DNA of 64,000 nt from Symbiodinium natans (GCA_905221605.1 CAJNDS010002731.1:231001-295000); one strand, 5' to 3'; shown: positions 9,903-21,800, counted from the first letter of the stretch. Translations and numbers: made by a program. The notes: a model not told the origin generated them from the letters alone.

Positions 9903-12879
9903 CAAAGCACAGAAACGTGTTTTGAGTCCTTGGCGACAAGCAGGTTGGGATGGCCAGTCCGAATCCAGGACAGCGAGCGATGCTGCCTCGCTCGCACCTC
10001 TTGCGGGGCTCGTCGTTCTCCGGCGAAAGCCCAAGGTGTTCAAGGCCGGGACGAGTATGGGCGAGCTCAGCCAAGAAGATTCTGGAAGTTCCATTGCCTT
10101 CCCCATGAAGTTTCCCACCGTGTGCTTTTGGGGAGGCGGCGGGCGCCACACCAGAGTTAGCCAACACGGCTTGGTGGCATCGGCCTCAGACCGCCACGAG
10201 TTGCCTCGAGCGCACGCCACACACAGCCAGAGGCCAGCGAAACAACTTCGCAAGGTGCGGATCCATGTTGCTTCTTTCAGAGCCATACGGAGCCAAGCCA
10301 CTGTCATGCATGGCATGTCTTGCGCCCAAAGGACCGGTCCCTCACTGAGACGACAGGAAGCGAAGTTTGCTTCCGACTGCCCGACGCCAGCCCACGCGAG
10401 GCTCATTTTGAAGAGCGCTTGTGCGTAGAGCTGCTTTAGGCAAAAAGAGTGTCCAGATGCTGCAGGCCTCGAACTTTGCCTGGGGACTTGCGAAGCCAGG
10501 CAGGGACACGATGACACCGAAGAGCTCTGCAGGAGCCGAGGGCAGGGAGTGAGTCCCCGAAAGTCGGACGGACATCTCGTCCGAGCACGTTGCGGGCGAC
10601 GCTTCAATTCGGGGAAGACAGCCAAAGCCAATGCCCGGCCATGGAGGGTCCGAGCTGAACGAAATGGGCCTTCGGAGTCTGACGGTGTCGGCATTTGGGT
10701 GGTGGGGGGGAGCTGGGGGAGGGGGAGGAAGATGCAAGAACAGCGTGGACAATGTGACACCGGTCAACTACCAAAATGATCCTTCGTGGACATGGACGGG
10801 CACTGGGTTGAAGGCAGTGCGGTGGCAAATCCCAGAAAACAGCTTCGCCGGAAAACTGCTGGAGCTCACGAAACACGCGGATGATGAGCGACAGAACACA
10901 GAAAGCGTAGGGGCACCGGAGCATGAGTAGACTTCAAGAACCTTCACAAGACAGAAGACGGAGAGCGCTCAGCCATCGAGAGGCTAAAAAGCTGAGCGAA
11001 AGAGAGTTTTCAGCAGAAGAAGAGCGAAAGAGCCCTGGTAAGCGCCAGGCTTCAGAGGACCGGTGCCCAATGCGGCTTCAGGTCGGCGATGCAGCCAAGC
11101 CATCTCCCGCCATCTCCCGCCATCTCTCCTCATTCGCGGATTTCTGGATTCAGCATCACAGTCATTCGGCACGTGCAGGGGCGGCAGGCCGAAAGCTGGA
11201 GACCGAATTTGTCGAAGCCCAGCAGATATCAAGCACTAGGCCCATACCCGGCCACACAGAATTGAGCGAGGGGGGGAAGGGGCGATAAACGGAAGACCTG
11301 AAGGTGGAGCTTCACGAAGCTGCAGATTCCGGACGAGATTTCTGAAAGGCTCGGGTAATCAGCAACACGACTCCGCGAGCACCGCCTCAATCCCAGGCTT
11401 GCTCCATCCCACGCGTCAAAGCCTTCACCACAGTAGACAAGCAACATCGCGCGCTGCCCAGCATGCTGCACATGGTTGCAGGAATGCAGTGCATGCGTCC
11501 TGGGCTGAAGCACACTGAAGCCTTCTCATCACTTTGAGCTTCGGAACAAGTCTCTTCACAGAGGTACGAAGTCATGGAAAGACGATGGCCTGCAGGGGGC
11601 TTCTGCTAGGAGGACCGTGCAGCCTGTTTTTGGGGCGGTTCCTCGTGCACTTGTCTCCTGAGCCGCTGAGCTGCTGTGCCAGCATAAGATGTGGCTGTCC
11701 GCGTTCACTGAACCAAACGTTGTAAGTATTTTGCTTAACGTAAACAAATTTCGAATAACAAAAATGCTCCAAGACATCCTGAAATATACGCACGGGCTGA
11801 CATGTGACAGCGTCCATCGTGTCACCTGCAGGTTTGGCAGCTCGTGCCTTGTGCATCAACTTTACGCCCCGCGCCTGGAGAGCGAAATGGCGTGCAAAAT
11901 TCGTCAAAAGCGCCCAAGTCAGTCGTAAAAAGCATTGGCCAGTTTAGGCCACAGGGGCTGTCCAACATGGTCTGGGCACCCACGAAGCCCAAGCATGCAG
12001 GCACGATCGGAAGGGGGGGTGGCTCCTTTTCAATCCTTCTCACCTTCCGGAGACTTGCACGCATGCTGCGCACTCTAAAGCAGGTGCTCTACCATTGAGC
12101 GCGGGCCTGCACCTCAGCAGAAGATCCCCCCACAAACAAAAAGCGTCCTTTTTGCTCGACTGACGAGCTGAAAGGCGCATGGCAGGCTGCAGAGCAGGCG
12201 CAGAACTGATGTGAAGGGGGGGTCTTGATGCGCCTCGTGCACCTCAAAGAAGCAGCTCGCCGATTTTTTCCCTTTCAGATCCATGGGCATCAAGATCAAG
12301 GGTTGGTGAACAGCGTCCCGGACCCTACACTATTCACAGCTCCAGCAGTGTTTGCAATTCAGGTCGCTTTGTGCCTTCGCGCATCTGTGCGTTTTACTTT
12401 CGCAGTGTGCAGCATGCGGAGGCACGGGCGCCTGGCAAGTTGTAGCTTCTCCATGTTGCACTCACGAGCGGGCAGCTCAGTCTTTATCGACCAAAACTCT
12501 GCTCTGCTTGTGTGGTCGAGTTCAGGCGCCACCACCTCGGCCGCCCTTGAGCGGCTGACGAGGCCTGGCGTTGCCTCTGAGATCCCAAAGTCTCGGAGTG
12601 CTGGCCTTCTTTGAGGCTTACTCCCCGGTACCCTTGCAACACCTCCTGGACTTCCGCTGCACATGGCTGAGAGTCTTCGAGCACACGGCAGAGTCGGCGG
12701 CATGTCTGTGCATTGGAGTTTTGCGCAGCAGGCCTTGCGAGCCAGCGGCCTTCGACCAAGCTTCTGCTTCAACCCATTGCACGCACACTGACACATGCGT
12801 CACAGGGTCTTGCAAACGTGTTCACATGTTCTGGCCAGATCGCTGGCGTCGGAGTTGAAAAGGCATGAAAAACCATCTG

Positions 12880-12901
12880 AACCGTAGCCATCTGGACCAA
12901 G
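12880..12901 (+). promoter_or_regulatory. Spliced-leader-like motif upstream of the bL33 genes
   Basis: ACCGTAGCCATCTGGACCAA is identical to the first 11 bases of the dinoflagellate spliced leader (ACCGTAGCCAT), then continues with a diverged version of its end (one gap, two to three changes, ending in CAAG). It lies about 210 nt before the first bL33 repeat block. It could be a relict leader or a chance match. Confidence 0.3.
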
Positions 12902-13112
12902 CGCTCAGCTTCCACGTGGCTGGGCACATCAGGCTCGCTGGGCAAATCGCCCCCCCAAAAAATCTCTTCACGGTGCCTGCGACAAGGTAGTCCCACGATG
13001 CCTCCCTTGCTCATCGTGAGCGCTGCCTTGATCCAGGCACCAAAGAAGCGTTCTCAAATGTTCTCAACACAGGGATGAGCAGCTCAGGAAGCCTTTGGCC
13101 GTGTTGTCAGGT

Positions 13113-13683
13113 CGTGAGTGCCGGCGTGGCATTCGTGAGCCCAGCGGGCCCAGGTCTGGCCCCCAAAACGGCATGTGCCTCAGCGACGCCTGTGCAGCCA
13201 TCAGTCGGCATGTGTCAGCATATTGCCTCGCGCAGGTCACCACCCCCAGATTGAGAGCCAAAGAAGCATCGGACACCTGGCGACAAGCTTCAAGTGCCTC
13301 AATCGCAGCCGCCATCCTCGTGGGAGCCAGCTTCGCCAGAGCAGTCCGAAGCTAAGCATGTGGAGCTTGTCCGACAAAAACCCTCTTTCACCACTCCATT
13401 TCGCCTCAAAGCACTGACTGCAAGGTGTCCACGGAACGGGTGGCCTCGTTGTCCATGACAGCCCACCGCAAACCTACCAAGAAAGGGCGAAAGATCTGCG
13501 TGATTGAGTGTGTGGAACAGAGGCAGATGGTGAAGGACGGTGTTCCCGGTGCCGGTGGACCTCGTGGAGGCGTGAGCCGGTACTATACGGAGAAGAACGT
13601 CCGCAACACGCCAGAGCTCCTTAAGCTCCGCAAGTTCAACAAGTACCTGGGCCGCCACACCCTCCACGTGGAGCTGAAATGAG
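13113..13683 (+). repeat. 571-bp direct repeat, copy 1 (bL33 block)
   Basis: From CGTGAGTGCC at 13113 to GAAATGAG at 13683, this block matches 14233-14803 base for base as far as I could compare; the sequences differ immediately outside. It begins one base before a GTGAGT, the consensus 5' splice signal, and ends one base after the bL33 stop codon. Confidence 0.93.
13455..13682 (+). CDS. rpl33: Organellar ribosomal protein bL33, copy 1
   Basis: From ATG at 13455 the frame encodes 75 aa with the bL33 signature: a basic start (TAHRKPTKKGRKICVIECVE), an aromatic pair (SRYYTEKN), then RNTPELLKLRKFNKYLGRH and a short tail to the stop. bL33 sits near the E site of the bacterial-type large subunit; a nuclear copy would serve plastid or mitochondrial ribosomes. 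The 9-residue lead-in before RKPTKKG is short, and there is an extra loop (MVKDGVPGAGGPRGG) between the first strand and the aromatic pair compared with bacterial proteins of about 55 aa. The frame is open further upstream to 13425, but only with non-ATG starts; a splice acceptor (CTGCAAG at about 13424) suggests this is the last exon and that an upstream exon supplies the targeting peptide. Confidence 0.82.
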   Translation: MTAHRKPTKKGRKICVIECVEQRQMVKDGVPGAGGPRGGVSRYYTEKNVRNTPELLKLRKFNKYLGRHTLHVELK

Positions 13684-14232
13684 CCAGTGTCACGCTAAGC
13701 CGCATATGCTCCGGACAAGAAGTCGCAGTATAATGCCGTAGGGCGCATTCACATTCTATACATGTAACTCCATGGCGCAAATGCTCTTTCAGCCCGGAGT
13801 TCTCGTAGAGGCTCTTTGTGGCTCCAATAGCGTAAGCTGCTACGCGAGGACTATCCAGTGCAGAATGAAATGTCCGATTGACGTACAGCTTCGCGCAAAC
13901 TTTTGTCACAATGCCGTGCAATGGTAGGTTTCAGGCAGGTCGGCAGCGTTCTTCTCTTTGCTTTTTCGTGCTTTTGGTTCACTGCATCTTTCTCCGCGGT
14001 TGTCCGCCGTTGGCTCATAGCAGGGGCTGCATGAGTCCCGCCCCTGCGCACTTGACAGAGACTGGCCAGATGCTTTGGCAGGCACTTGATCTACGTGCTT
14101 GCAGTGCAGACCACTGTCCGAGGCTGACGATGCTTCGCCTTGTCGTTTGTGGCCTGGCCACTTTGCAGGCATGGTCAGACAATCAATTCATCAAAGTCCG
14201 GGACTGTAGCAGCACAGTCGTGCGTCGGAGGC
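13684..14232. other. Unique spacer between the two bL33 blocks
   Basis: This 549-bp stretch is not repeated after the second block. It should hold the 3' end of copy 1 and any first exon of copy 2. An open frame at about 14140-14232 runs straight up to the repeated block and its GTGAGT, so it may contain an upstream exon. Confidence 0.4.
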
Positions 14233-14803
14233 CGTGAGTGCCGGCGTGGCATTCGTGAGCCCAGCGGGCCCAGGTCTGGCCCCCAAAACGGCATGTGCCT
14301 CAGCGACGCCTGTGCAGCCATCAGTCGGCATGTGTCAGCATATTGCCTCGCGCAGGTCACCACCCCCAGATTGAGAGCCAAAGAAGCATCGGACACCTGG
14401 CGACAAGCTTCAAGTGCCTCAATCGCAGCCGCCATCCTCGTGGGAGCCAGCTTCGCCAGAGCAGTCCGAAGCTAAGCATGTGGAGCTTGTCCGACAAAAA
14501 CCCTCTTTCACCACTCCATTTCGCCTCAAAGCACTGACTGCAAGGTGTCCACGGAACGGGTGGCCTCGTTGTCCATGACAGCCCACCGCAAACCTACCAA
14601 GAAAGGGCGAAAGATCTGCGTGATTGAGTGTGTGGAACAGAGGCAGATGGTGAAGGACGGTGTTCCCGGTGCCGGTGGACCTCGTGGAGGCGTGAGCCGG
14701 TACTATACGGAGAAGAACGTCCGCAACACGCCAGAGCTCCTTAAGCTCCGCAAGTTCAACAAGTACCTGGGCCGCCACACCCTCCACGTGGAGCTGAAAT
14801 GAG
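14233..14803 (+). repeat. 571-bp direct repeat, copy 2 (bL33 block)
   Basis: Second copy of 13113-13683 at a distance of 1,120 bp, with no difference noticed. It includes the GTGAGT at its left end and the bL33 exon and stop at its right end. Such identity implies a recent event, gene conversion, or an assembly duplication. Confidence 0.93.
14575..14802 (+). CDS. rpl33: Organellar ribosomal protein bL33, copy 2
   Basis: Encodes the same 75 residues as copy 1, including RNTPELLKLRKF, from ATG at 14575 to TGA at 14802. The sequences upstream of the repeat block and downstream of the stop codon are unrelated to those of copy 1, so the two could have different first exons, different targeting peptides and different 3' UTRs. 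Because the block seems to hold intron plus last exon only, copy 2 is functional only if a spliceable exon lies just upstream of 14233. Confidence 0.8.
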   Translation: MTAHRKPTKKGRKICVIECVEQRQMVKDGVPGAGGPRGGVSRYYTEKNVRNTPELLKLRKFNKYLGRHTLHVELK

Positions 14804-16841
14804 GCAGCAGCTCTGAGGCGGCAGTTCGAGCACACTCGCGTTGACTGCGACATCCAGCATCGAGCACCAAACCGCGACACAAAAAGGCCGACAGTTCACC
14901 TTCGACGCAGCTCTCCGCTACTGGCCTCTTCTTCTATTTTTCTTTCTCCTTCTGATTAGCAACTGTGTTTCAACTCCCTCCTGACTCGAGTTGCTGGGCG
15001 CTGCACCTCTTGCATCTTTCTTCGGTGAGAGTCGTTTCTTTTCTCTTCTTCTTTAAGGTGGCGTTCTTCCGACTGCCATGGCGGAGGCGGGAACTGAACT
15101 GACTGACTGACTTGATATTTCTCTCAACCATTTCGAATTTCAGGGCGTGAGCTTGGTTCAGGTCTGCCAGAGGAAGATCCGGGAATCCAATTCCCAGGAC
15201 CCAGACGCAGCATCCCAGCGAACTCCACACGCTCCACACACGGTCCCATGCAACATGTTGCCGTCATGTTGGGCGTCTCTGTTCTTCGGTTTTGTCTCAG
15301 TTTGCGCGCCGTTTGCGAGAGGACCTTGCCAATGTGCTGCAATCGATTGCCACGGCAGCTGACACTTGGATGCATGGGAATTCCTGCAGAACGCGAGCTC
15401 ATCGGCGAAACTATCGGGCTTAAGTCCGAATGCTGGATTGAACTAGTCTTGCTGATGCTTTTGGTGCCCATCCTCAGCAGCAGGAGTTGGTCTGTGTGGC
15501 CCTTTGCCTCCCTCAGAAGCAGGTGTAAGAGCAGTCACTGCAAACGAGACACGAACTCTCTTGAAGCGCTTTCCCCCTCAATGGGTCCAAGAAGTGTCCC
15601 AGAGGCACCCTGAGAGGAAGCAACTCCTTTAGAATTTGGGAAAGATCACCAATATGTGTGTGTGTGTCTTTATATAAATATATATATATATATATATGAA
15701 TTATATGAACATATAAACGGCCAAACACAACTCCACGGAGCCACACTGCAGGCGGAGACAGGTTGCGGGCGCGCGCTTGATGCACTCGCTGCGGCTGGCC
15801 GCTGAGAGTGGTGCAGCTGAGGGGGAGGGAAGTAGAGGGCGAACGTTGAGGACCTCACTTTGCTGCAATACACTCGTCTCTTTGAGGCGGCCAGTTCAAT
15901 CTCTGCAAGAGGTGGTCGTCTCCTTTGTGCAATTGTCGAATCGATAGTCGGATGAGTTGAAGGTTCTGTCAAACTTTCACCTTTGCGTTGCAGATGTCTG
16001 CCTGAGCAAGACGTTCAGAGTTGTCCACACCTTTCTTTGCACACCACGGAGCGTGTCGCTTCTGGACACCATTTTGGGACCTTACCTCCGGAGCAGCAGC
16101 ATGAGCAATGAGCAGCGCAACATGTAGCAACACACGGCCTGTGGCCTCTTGACCTCCTCCTGCTCCGTGCCGTTCCAGAGGCACCGGGTGGGCATGCACA
16201 ATGCTCACAATGACTTGCATCGGCTGAGTGCAGCAGGGGGGGAGGGGGGGAGGGGTGGGGGGTGGTTTGTCAGAGTTCTGCATCTGCCCTGCCGGTGCCT
16301 TGCAGATCTCGGCCCGGATCCTGCACTGTTTCAGGGGCCCCCTCAATGACATGCAAGGCCTGGGATAGCTGTTGCTGCAATGGACTGCCCCGGCTATTGA
16401 GACGCAGGGAGGGCCAGGAAGGCAAGGAGAGGAAGTTGGGCAAAGCCGGCAAAGAGCCGGATGAGTTGACTGGAGTCAACACAGTCAACACGTCCCCCGA
16501 GGATTCCAACGAATCCCACACCAGCGGATTTCTCTCGAGGCCCGAAGCCTGCCCGATCGAGGTGCCCTGCTTAGATTACCCTGCTTTTGGAAACTTACCG
16601 CCGTTTCTGTGCTCAACTGCATCCTGTGCCGAACCGGCGCGCAATCTCAGCCTATCTCAGCAGCAACAAGTGTGTGCCTCACGGCCTGTCAGTTAAGGTA
16701 CAGCCACACAACATTGCCCGCTACAGTTTGCCCCAAGAATGCTTGTCCTACATCCCCGAGGAGCGCGGATTGTGCTCCCCCTCTCTCGCTCTCTCTTTAT
16801 CTCTTCCGCGCTCTGCGAAAGCCTGCGCTGTTCTTGGACAG
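14804..16841. other. Spacer with microsatellites, no recognised gene
   Basis: Contains short GT and TA runs (15655-15667, 15671-15698), a G-rich stretch at about 16233-16262, and a pyrimidine-rich tract at about 16770-16810 directly before the Sec14 exon, typical of an intron 3' end. Open frames on both strands show no family motif. The Sec14 gene probably has earlier exons here that I could not identify. Confidence 0.45.
15655..15715. repeat. (GT)n and (TA)n microsatellites
   Basis: A run of about six GT units is followed by an AT-rich patch with about nine consecutive TA units; it stands out in otherwise GC-rich DNA. Confidence 0.9.
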
Positions 16842-17723
16842 GAGGAGGCAGTGGTGATGCGCTTCGCCAACGGGGACAAGGAGCGGCTGATCTCCAGCAA
16901 CGTGGAGCTCTCGAATGAGGAGCTTGCCTGGCTAAAGGCCTTGCGGAAGGAGGCAGAGCGGCAGCAGAAGGCGTTCTTCCCCTCCGTGGCGGTGGCTGCC
17001 GTCCGCTTCTTGGGCGATGCCCGGGGAGATGTGGAGCAAGCTCTGAAAGACATGGAGGAGAACCAGCGCTGGCGTGCCTCCTACTTCCCGAAGCCGTTGA
17101 GGGACACTGAGCTGCTGCCGGACCTCGCACATGGTGCCGTGTACTTTTGCGGCCGGGACGTTGCGTTGCGACCGGCCCTTGTGATGCGCGCTGGACGAGT
17201 GCCCTTCTCCTGGGACCCCCAGCGCTTTGCAAGGCTGTTCGTCTTCTGTGTGGAGTACTTCCTGCGCTACATGGCGGTGCCCGGCAGGGTGGAGAACATT
17301 TGTGTCATCATTGACTTGAACGACCTCTCTTATCGTCACATGGCCATTCCTGCCCTCATGGAACTCAAGGATGTTTTCACAAACCAGAATGCCGGGCGTG
17401 TCTTCCGCTTCTATGTGTGCAACATGCCTTTCCTGGTTCGGGCGCTGGTGAATGTCGTCGAGGCGGCGATGACAGAAAGAGCCCGGCAGAAGATCTGCTT
17501 TGTGAGCGACGTCGCGCAGCTGAAGGATGACTTCGCCTTGAATCAGCTCGAGAAAGACCTTGGCGGCACGCGCGAGCTTGCCGACTCCTTCTTCCCCTTC
17601 CCGCTTCCCCCAGGTGCCTCTTTGGTGCCTCTGTACGTCTCTTTTTCGCTTTTTTTTGGGCGTGGGTCAAAGAGTCGCTTCCTGAAAGCATTCTTCAAGC
17701 GTATTGGGGCACAAGGTGAGTGA
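16842..17723 (+). CDS. CRAL-TRIO (Sec14-like) lipid-binding protein, 5' and 3' ends unresolved
   Basis: Sec14/CRAL-TRIO proteins bind and exchange hydrophobic ligands such as phosphatidylinositol. The main exon seems to start after the acceptor TTGGACAG (AG at 16840-16841); an ATG lies at 16857. Counting from it, an N-terminal helical region (about residues 1-80, rich in Glu/Lys/Arg) with KDMEENQRWRASYFP is followed by the lipid-binding fold: GAVYFCGRDVALRPALVMRAG, then ENICVIIDLNDL, RVFRFYVCNMPFLVRALVN, and EKDLGGTRE, the typical end of the domain. A good 5' splice site (CAG|GTGCCT) lies at 17613/17614, so the open frame beyond it is probably intron; a mini-exon encoding SRFLKAFFKRIGAQG may end at 17714 before GTGAGTG. 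Family call is firm; ligand and location are unknown. Confidence 0.82.
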   Translation, partial: EEAVVMRFANGDKERLISSNVELSNEELAWLKALRKEAERQQKAFFPSVAVAAVRFLGDARGDVEQALKDMEENQRWRASYFPKPLRDTELLPDLAHGAVYFCGRDVALRPALVMRAGRVPFSWDPQRFARLFVFCVEYFLRYMAVPGRVENICVIIDLNDLSYRHMAIPALMELKDVFTNQNAGRVFRFYVCNMPFLVRALVNVVEAAMTERARQKICFVSDVAQLKDDFALNQLEKDLGGTRELADSFFPFPLPPGASLVPLYVSFSLFFGRGSKSRFLKAFFKRIGAQGE

Positions 17724-18054
17724 CGGTTTGGTCAAAGCATAGTCGGCCTCTGCTAAACCGCTGCTAAGCTGCTTTCTGTGCCGAAGCTTCACAGTCCCCA
17801 CACTTGTGTCGAAAGCCTCGGGAAATTGGTTGAAAGAAAAAATCGGCGAAGCTGCCGCAAAAAGTAAGACGCACGCTGCTGTGCAGAGCTGAACTTTGGG
17901 AGCCCCATCGGTTCCAGCCATGCAGCAAGATGTAGCAAGCTGTAGCCAGATGCAGCGAAATGTAGCCAAACGTCTCTCCGTCTCAACATGATGCTGGTAC
18001 CCCCCAACCACCCCCCCCCCGCCCCCGAAGCCAGGACCCTTCACAGCTGGGTCT

Positions 18055-18640
18055 ACAGACTCCAACGAGGAAGCTGTGGGCGGCCTCCATCAGATCCTGA
18101 CGCAAGTTGGGGTGCGTGGCCGATTGTGGGACCCTGCTCAAAGCAGAGAGTCCAATCACCGTGTTGAGTATGCCAGCACAGCTCGAGAGTTCTTGAGGCA
18201 GAATGGCCTTGAACACTTGCTGGATGCAGAGCATCGCACGAAGTGTGCAGGGGAGGCCAGAAGACAGCAAGATGAGCCTGTGGACCTCTCACCAGAGGAG
18301 GTCTCGCTGCGGTGCATCTTTTCTTGCGAGCCCCTGTTGAAATTAGGTTGTCAGATTCGCAAGTAGTTGTCGGGTGTGCAATTCCGACATGCGGGCCGCC
18401 GCCGAAGGCTGCGACCGCTGCAGGACAGAACGACTCATGGTCTCACTCATCTCATTCATCGCGCAATCGCGCAACGACAGCAAGAAAACCCGTTCAGAAA
18501 GGAGGGCGAGGCTGTAGGCCACAAAGGACATCATAGGACCAGATGCCAAACGTCTGAAGAGTTGCAACTGGCTCCACCTGAGAGAGGCCAGCATTGCATG
18601 TGCCTGCTTCGGGTGGGCCCGGCTCAGTTCCAGTAACGAG
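18055..18640 (+). other. Possible additional exon(s) after the Sec14 domain
   Basis: After an acceptor-like CTACAG (about 18054-18059), a frame reads NEEAVGGLHQILTQVGV and stays open with charged, helix-like sequence to about 18365. It could be a C-terminal extension of the Sec14 protein or an unrelated exon. No domain was recognised. Confidence 0.25.
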
Positions 18641-18835
18641 AAGGGTCTGCTGAGTGCTGCTGTTCTTGCTTTGTGACCCCCCCCCTTGCGAAAAGCTTGC
18701 TCTCAGTGCTTAGCGCCGTCAGAGCAGGAGCATCACCATGCCCGCTAGGACGCCAGCACTGCTAGCACTTAGGAACATACCGCAGACTGCAGCCTGGGAG
18801 TCCAGCTACATCAGACATTGAATTCGAATGCACCC

Positions 18836-21800
18836 ATGGATGGCATCCTCGCCTTGTCGCGACCAAGGGCAGCGCAATCATCACAACCGCGCTCGCTGAC
18901 AAGATGTCGACCACCACGACCGGTGGCAGCTCCTTCCCACGGCGCCTTGGGCAGACGCGGAGCCAAGCGGGAACATCGAGAGAGCTCTGAAGATTCCAGA
19001 GCTCCACGCGCTTTCCCCGCCATTGGCCTGGGCCTCGTCAGTGTGGGTCTGGGTGTTGCTGCGAGGCGGGTACCTGCAAAGTACCGAGAAGCAAAGACCT
19101 TGCATTGGGCGCCGCGGCAGCTTCACTGTCTGCAAGCGGCTGCGAGCAAAGAGGCGGCAGAGGTGGCTGAGTCCGAGGTGGATGTTGTGGTCATCGGCAG
19201 CGGCCTGGCCGGGCTCACATGTGCAGGTGTTCTGGCAGCTGCGGGGAAGTCCGTGACAGTTCTGGAGTCACACTATGTACCTGGTGGTGCCGTCAGCACC
19301 CGAGCATGCGCCGGCTGTGATTTCTGTGATTTCTGTGGCCCTGATGTCACGCGGAGAAGCTTATTACCTGAAGATGCGGCATAATGTCATAGAATGTGGC
19401 GCTACGTCACTGAGGCGCACACCTTTCGAAGGCGCGTCAAAGGAATTGAAGGGGACTTTTGCTTCGACTCGGGCCCCTCCCTCTACGGAGGACTGAGTGG
19501 CGAGCGTGAGGTGCTTACTGAGATTCGCCTCTCCAAGGTTAACGGCACTTTCGCACGCTCTAACGCTCTAAGGAACGTCCTCCCCTCTGAAGCACGTCTA
19601 CCAGCTACCGGGATGCCGATGAGAGAAACATGAATGTGAGAATAATGAATGTGAAGGAATGTTTGTCTGAAGCTCAAAATGCCGAGGATTGTCGGTGAAG
19701 AGCCAGAGTGGATCACCTACGACAGGCCCGCGGATCTTTGAACTATGCGGATCAATACAAGGAAACCTGCCGATTTCGCAGGTGGAATGCCTTCATCCCA
19801 GAAGGTGAGGCGAATGCCGCCATCGGCTACGAGGAGTTTGTAACCAAGCTGCTTCCAAGATTCGGAGGGCCAGATGCTGCTCAGCAGTGGGAGAGGCTAA
19901 TGACACTCGGAATTTGAAAAGCGTCGCCTCTCAATGGAAAGGGAGCTGCAGCACCAAAATGCGCTCCAAAGAAAGATAGCAAAACGTGACATAAATTTGC
20001 GTGAGAACTCTCAGAGTACTATGACACAAAGGAAACGGATCATCCCGATGGCGGATGCAATTTGCAACGGGCCTCCACCATCCTTCGTGCGCGAAGACCT
20101 TGGCGTGGCCGCCACGCTGGCACGATACCTCACCAAGTTGAGCCTTGGCAGAATCACACAGCTCCCCCTCCCCCCAAACACAAGTACCGAAGTACGGAAG
20201 CAGACGACAAGAAAAAGGGATCATTGTGTGGAGTCCACTTCCAGGAAGTCGATTCCAGGGGGCCCGCAGAAGCTGTCGGAGCCCTTCAGCCAGTTCTTAG
20301 AAGATGCACAGGTCCTCCCTGGGCGAAAGTCGCCAGCTCTCTCTCTTTGAATGCTGGGGATGAGATGAAGAGGTTACCGATCCCTTCATCAAGAACTGGA
20401 TGGATATGTTTGCTTTTCTTCTTCAAGGAGCTACACATGATCTGCAGTTGTGGGGGCGCACATGCAGATGAAGACGAATGTCCCACATTGACATGTTGTT
20501 GAACTGTTCCGTGACTCCACGTTAACTTGAAGAGGCTTGCCATCTTATGGGGCCCCGACCAGTATGATGGCCGCCTGGCACATTGAAACCGAAACCGCAG
20601 CTGTGGGGCAGTTGCTGTATGAAAGAGGCCTACATGATGGGAGATATGTACAAAAAGAACACCTGCTTGGACTTCCCGAAGGGAGGCAATGAAGCCTTGG
20701 TGGGCGCTTTGGTTCGAGGCGTGGAGAAGCACGCAGGCTCGGGGCCAAGAGGCTTTAGCAGTTGACAAAACAGCAGAGCCTCTCCAAGCATTGATTTCTA
20801 TTGCCTTGTCTTGAATATGGGCGTGCCTGTCTGCTTGACCACTGTAGGCCAGGTTCTTTTGAAGGCCCACGTGGAGGAGGTGCTGGTGGAAGGAGGGCGT
20901 GCGGCCGGAGTTCGATTGAAAGACGGGCGAATCATCCGGGCTCAGACAATCGTCAGACTGGTCCCCAGTTCTACGGTTTCTCACGATGCTCTAGGAAAAA
21001 GTCCCTCCTGATCTCCGACTCGCGTTGGGGCGTTTCCCAGTTGACGGTCTCATGAGGCAACGCGGATTGGCAAATCACCAAGTCCCTGATCAAGCCCGGT
21101 TCCGCGCCGGAACTCGAGGAGTACCTGAAGGTCACATGGAAAGAGTATCGTTTGTTGAAGTCCTTCATCCACTTGCACCTCGGCTTTCGGGGTGATGGCC
21201 TTCCGACACAACACTGCGAAGAGCTCCTCGGTCTAGTCATGGCACGAATTAGCCGTAGATTCATGGAGCTGTCGAAGCCTTGTAGGAGTGTTGTAAGAGT
21301 GTTGTAAGGTTCCCAGCGCAGTGGGGCGTCTTCAACAGCTGGTCCGACTTGGAAGCGCCCCGCAACGCAGTGCTGGTCAGCTGCCCATCAATGCCGCCCA
21401 ACTGCAAAAGTCGCCCCTTTCTCAGACTAAGCGGCACGCCGGAGCGACGTTTGCATCCCGTTTCTCGCACGTCAAAGGTTAGATCCGGACCTCGCACCTC
21501 CTGGGCATCTTGTGTGCAGCGCAGCACCTGTTTGGAGTCCGAGATGTGCTGGTGCTAGTGGGGGAGTCCGATAGGGGGGTGTAACAGGAAAAGCCGGAAA
21601 CCAGGTAACAGGAACCATGGGCCACTTGTAACAGAGACCTGGAGGGGGGGAGGGGGGAGAGGGAGGGGAGGGACGGAACGTAAATCATTCAGGTCTTTAT
21701 TCAACGTTCTCGGTGTTTCAAGTTGTATTGAGCTTGTTGTTAGGGCGTTTGGATGTTGAGGCATGGGCATGCAAAACCCAAAAGCCCGAAGTTGAACCCC

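Larger units (their letters stand above)
8255..13112. other. Spacer with no recognised gene
   Basis: Several open frames of 80-355 aa occur on both strands (for example 9472-10428 on + and 9693-10760 on -), but they overlap one another, run through the CT tract and show no family motif. Parts may be intron or untranslated DNA. Notable contents are listed separately: a diverged ~620-bp duplication, a CT tract, a spliced-leader-like motif and a tRNA-like half-site. Confidence 0.5.

Noticed and set aside
9472-10760. 318-aa plus and 355-aa minus frames
   Set aside because: They overlap on opposite strands, run through the CT microsatellite and carry no family motif.
12040-12105. tRNA-like sequence on the minus strand (GCTCAATGGTAGAGCACCTG)
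   Set aside because: The D-arm/A-box half looks like a tRNA, but the anticodon stem does not close well and no T-arm/B-box (GTTCGAATC-like) follows. At best a truncated tRNA or a tRNA-derived SINE head.
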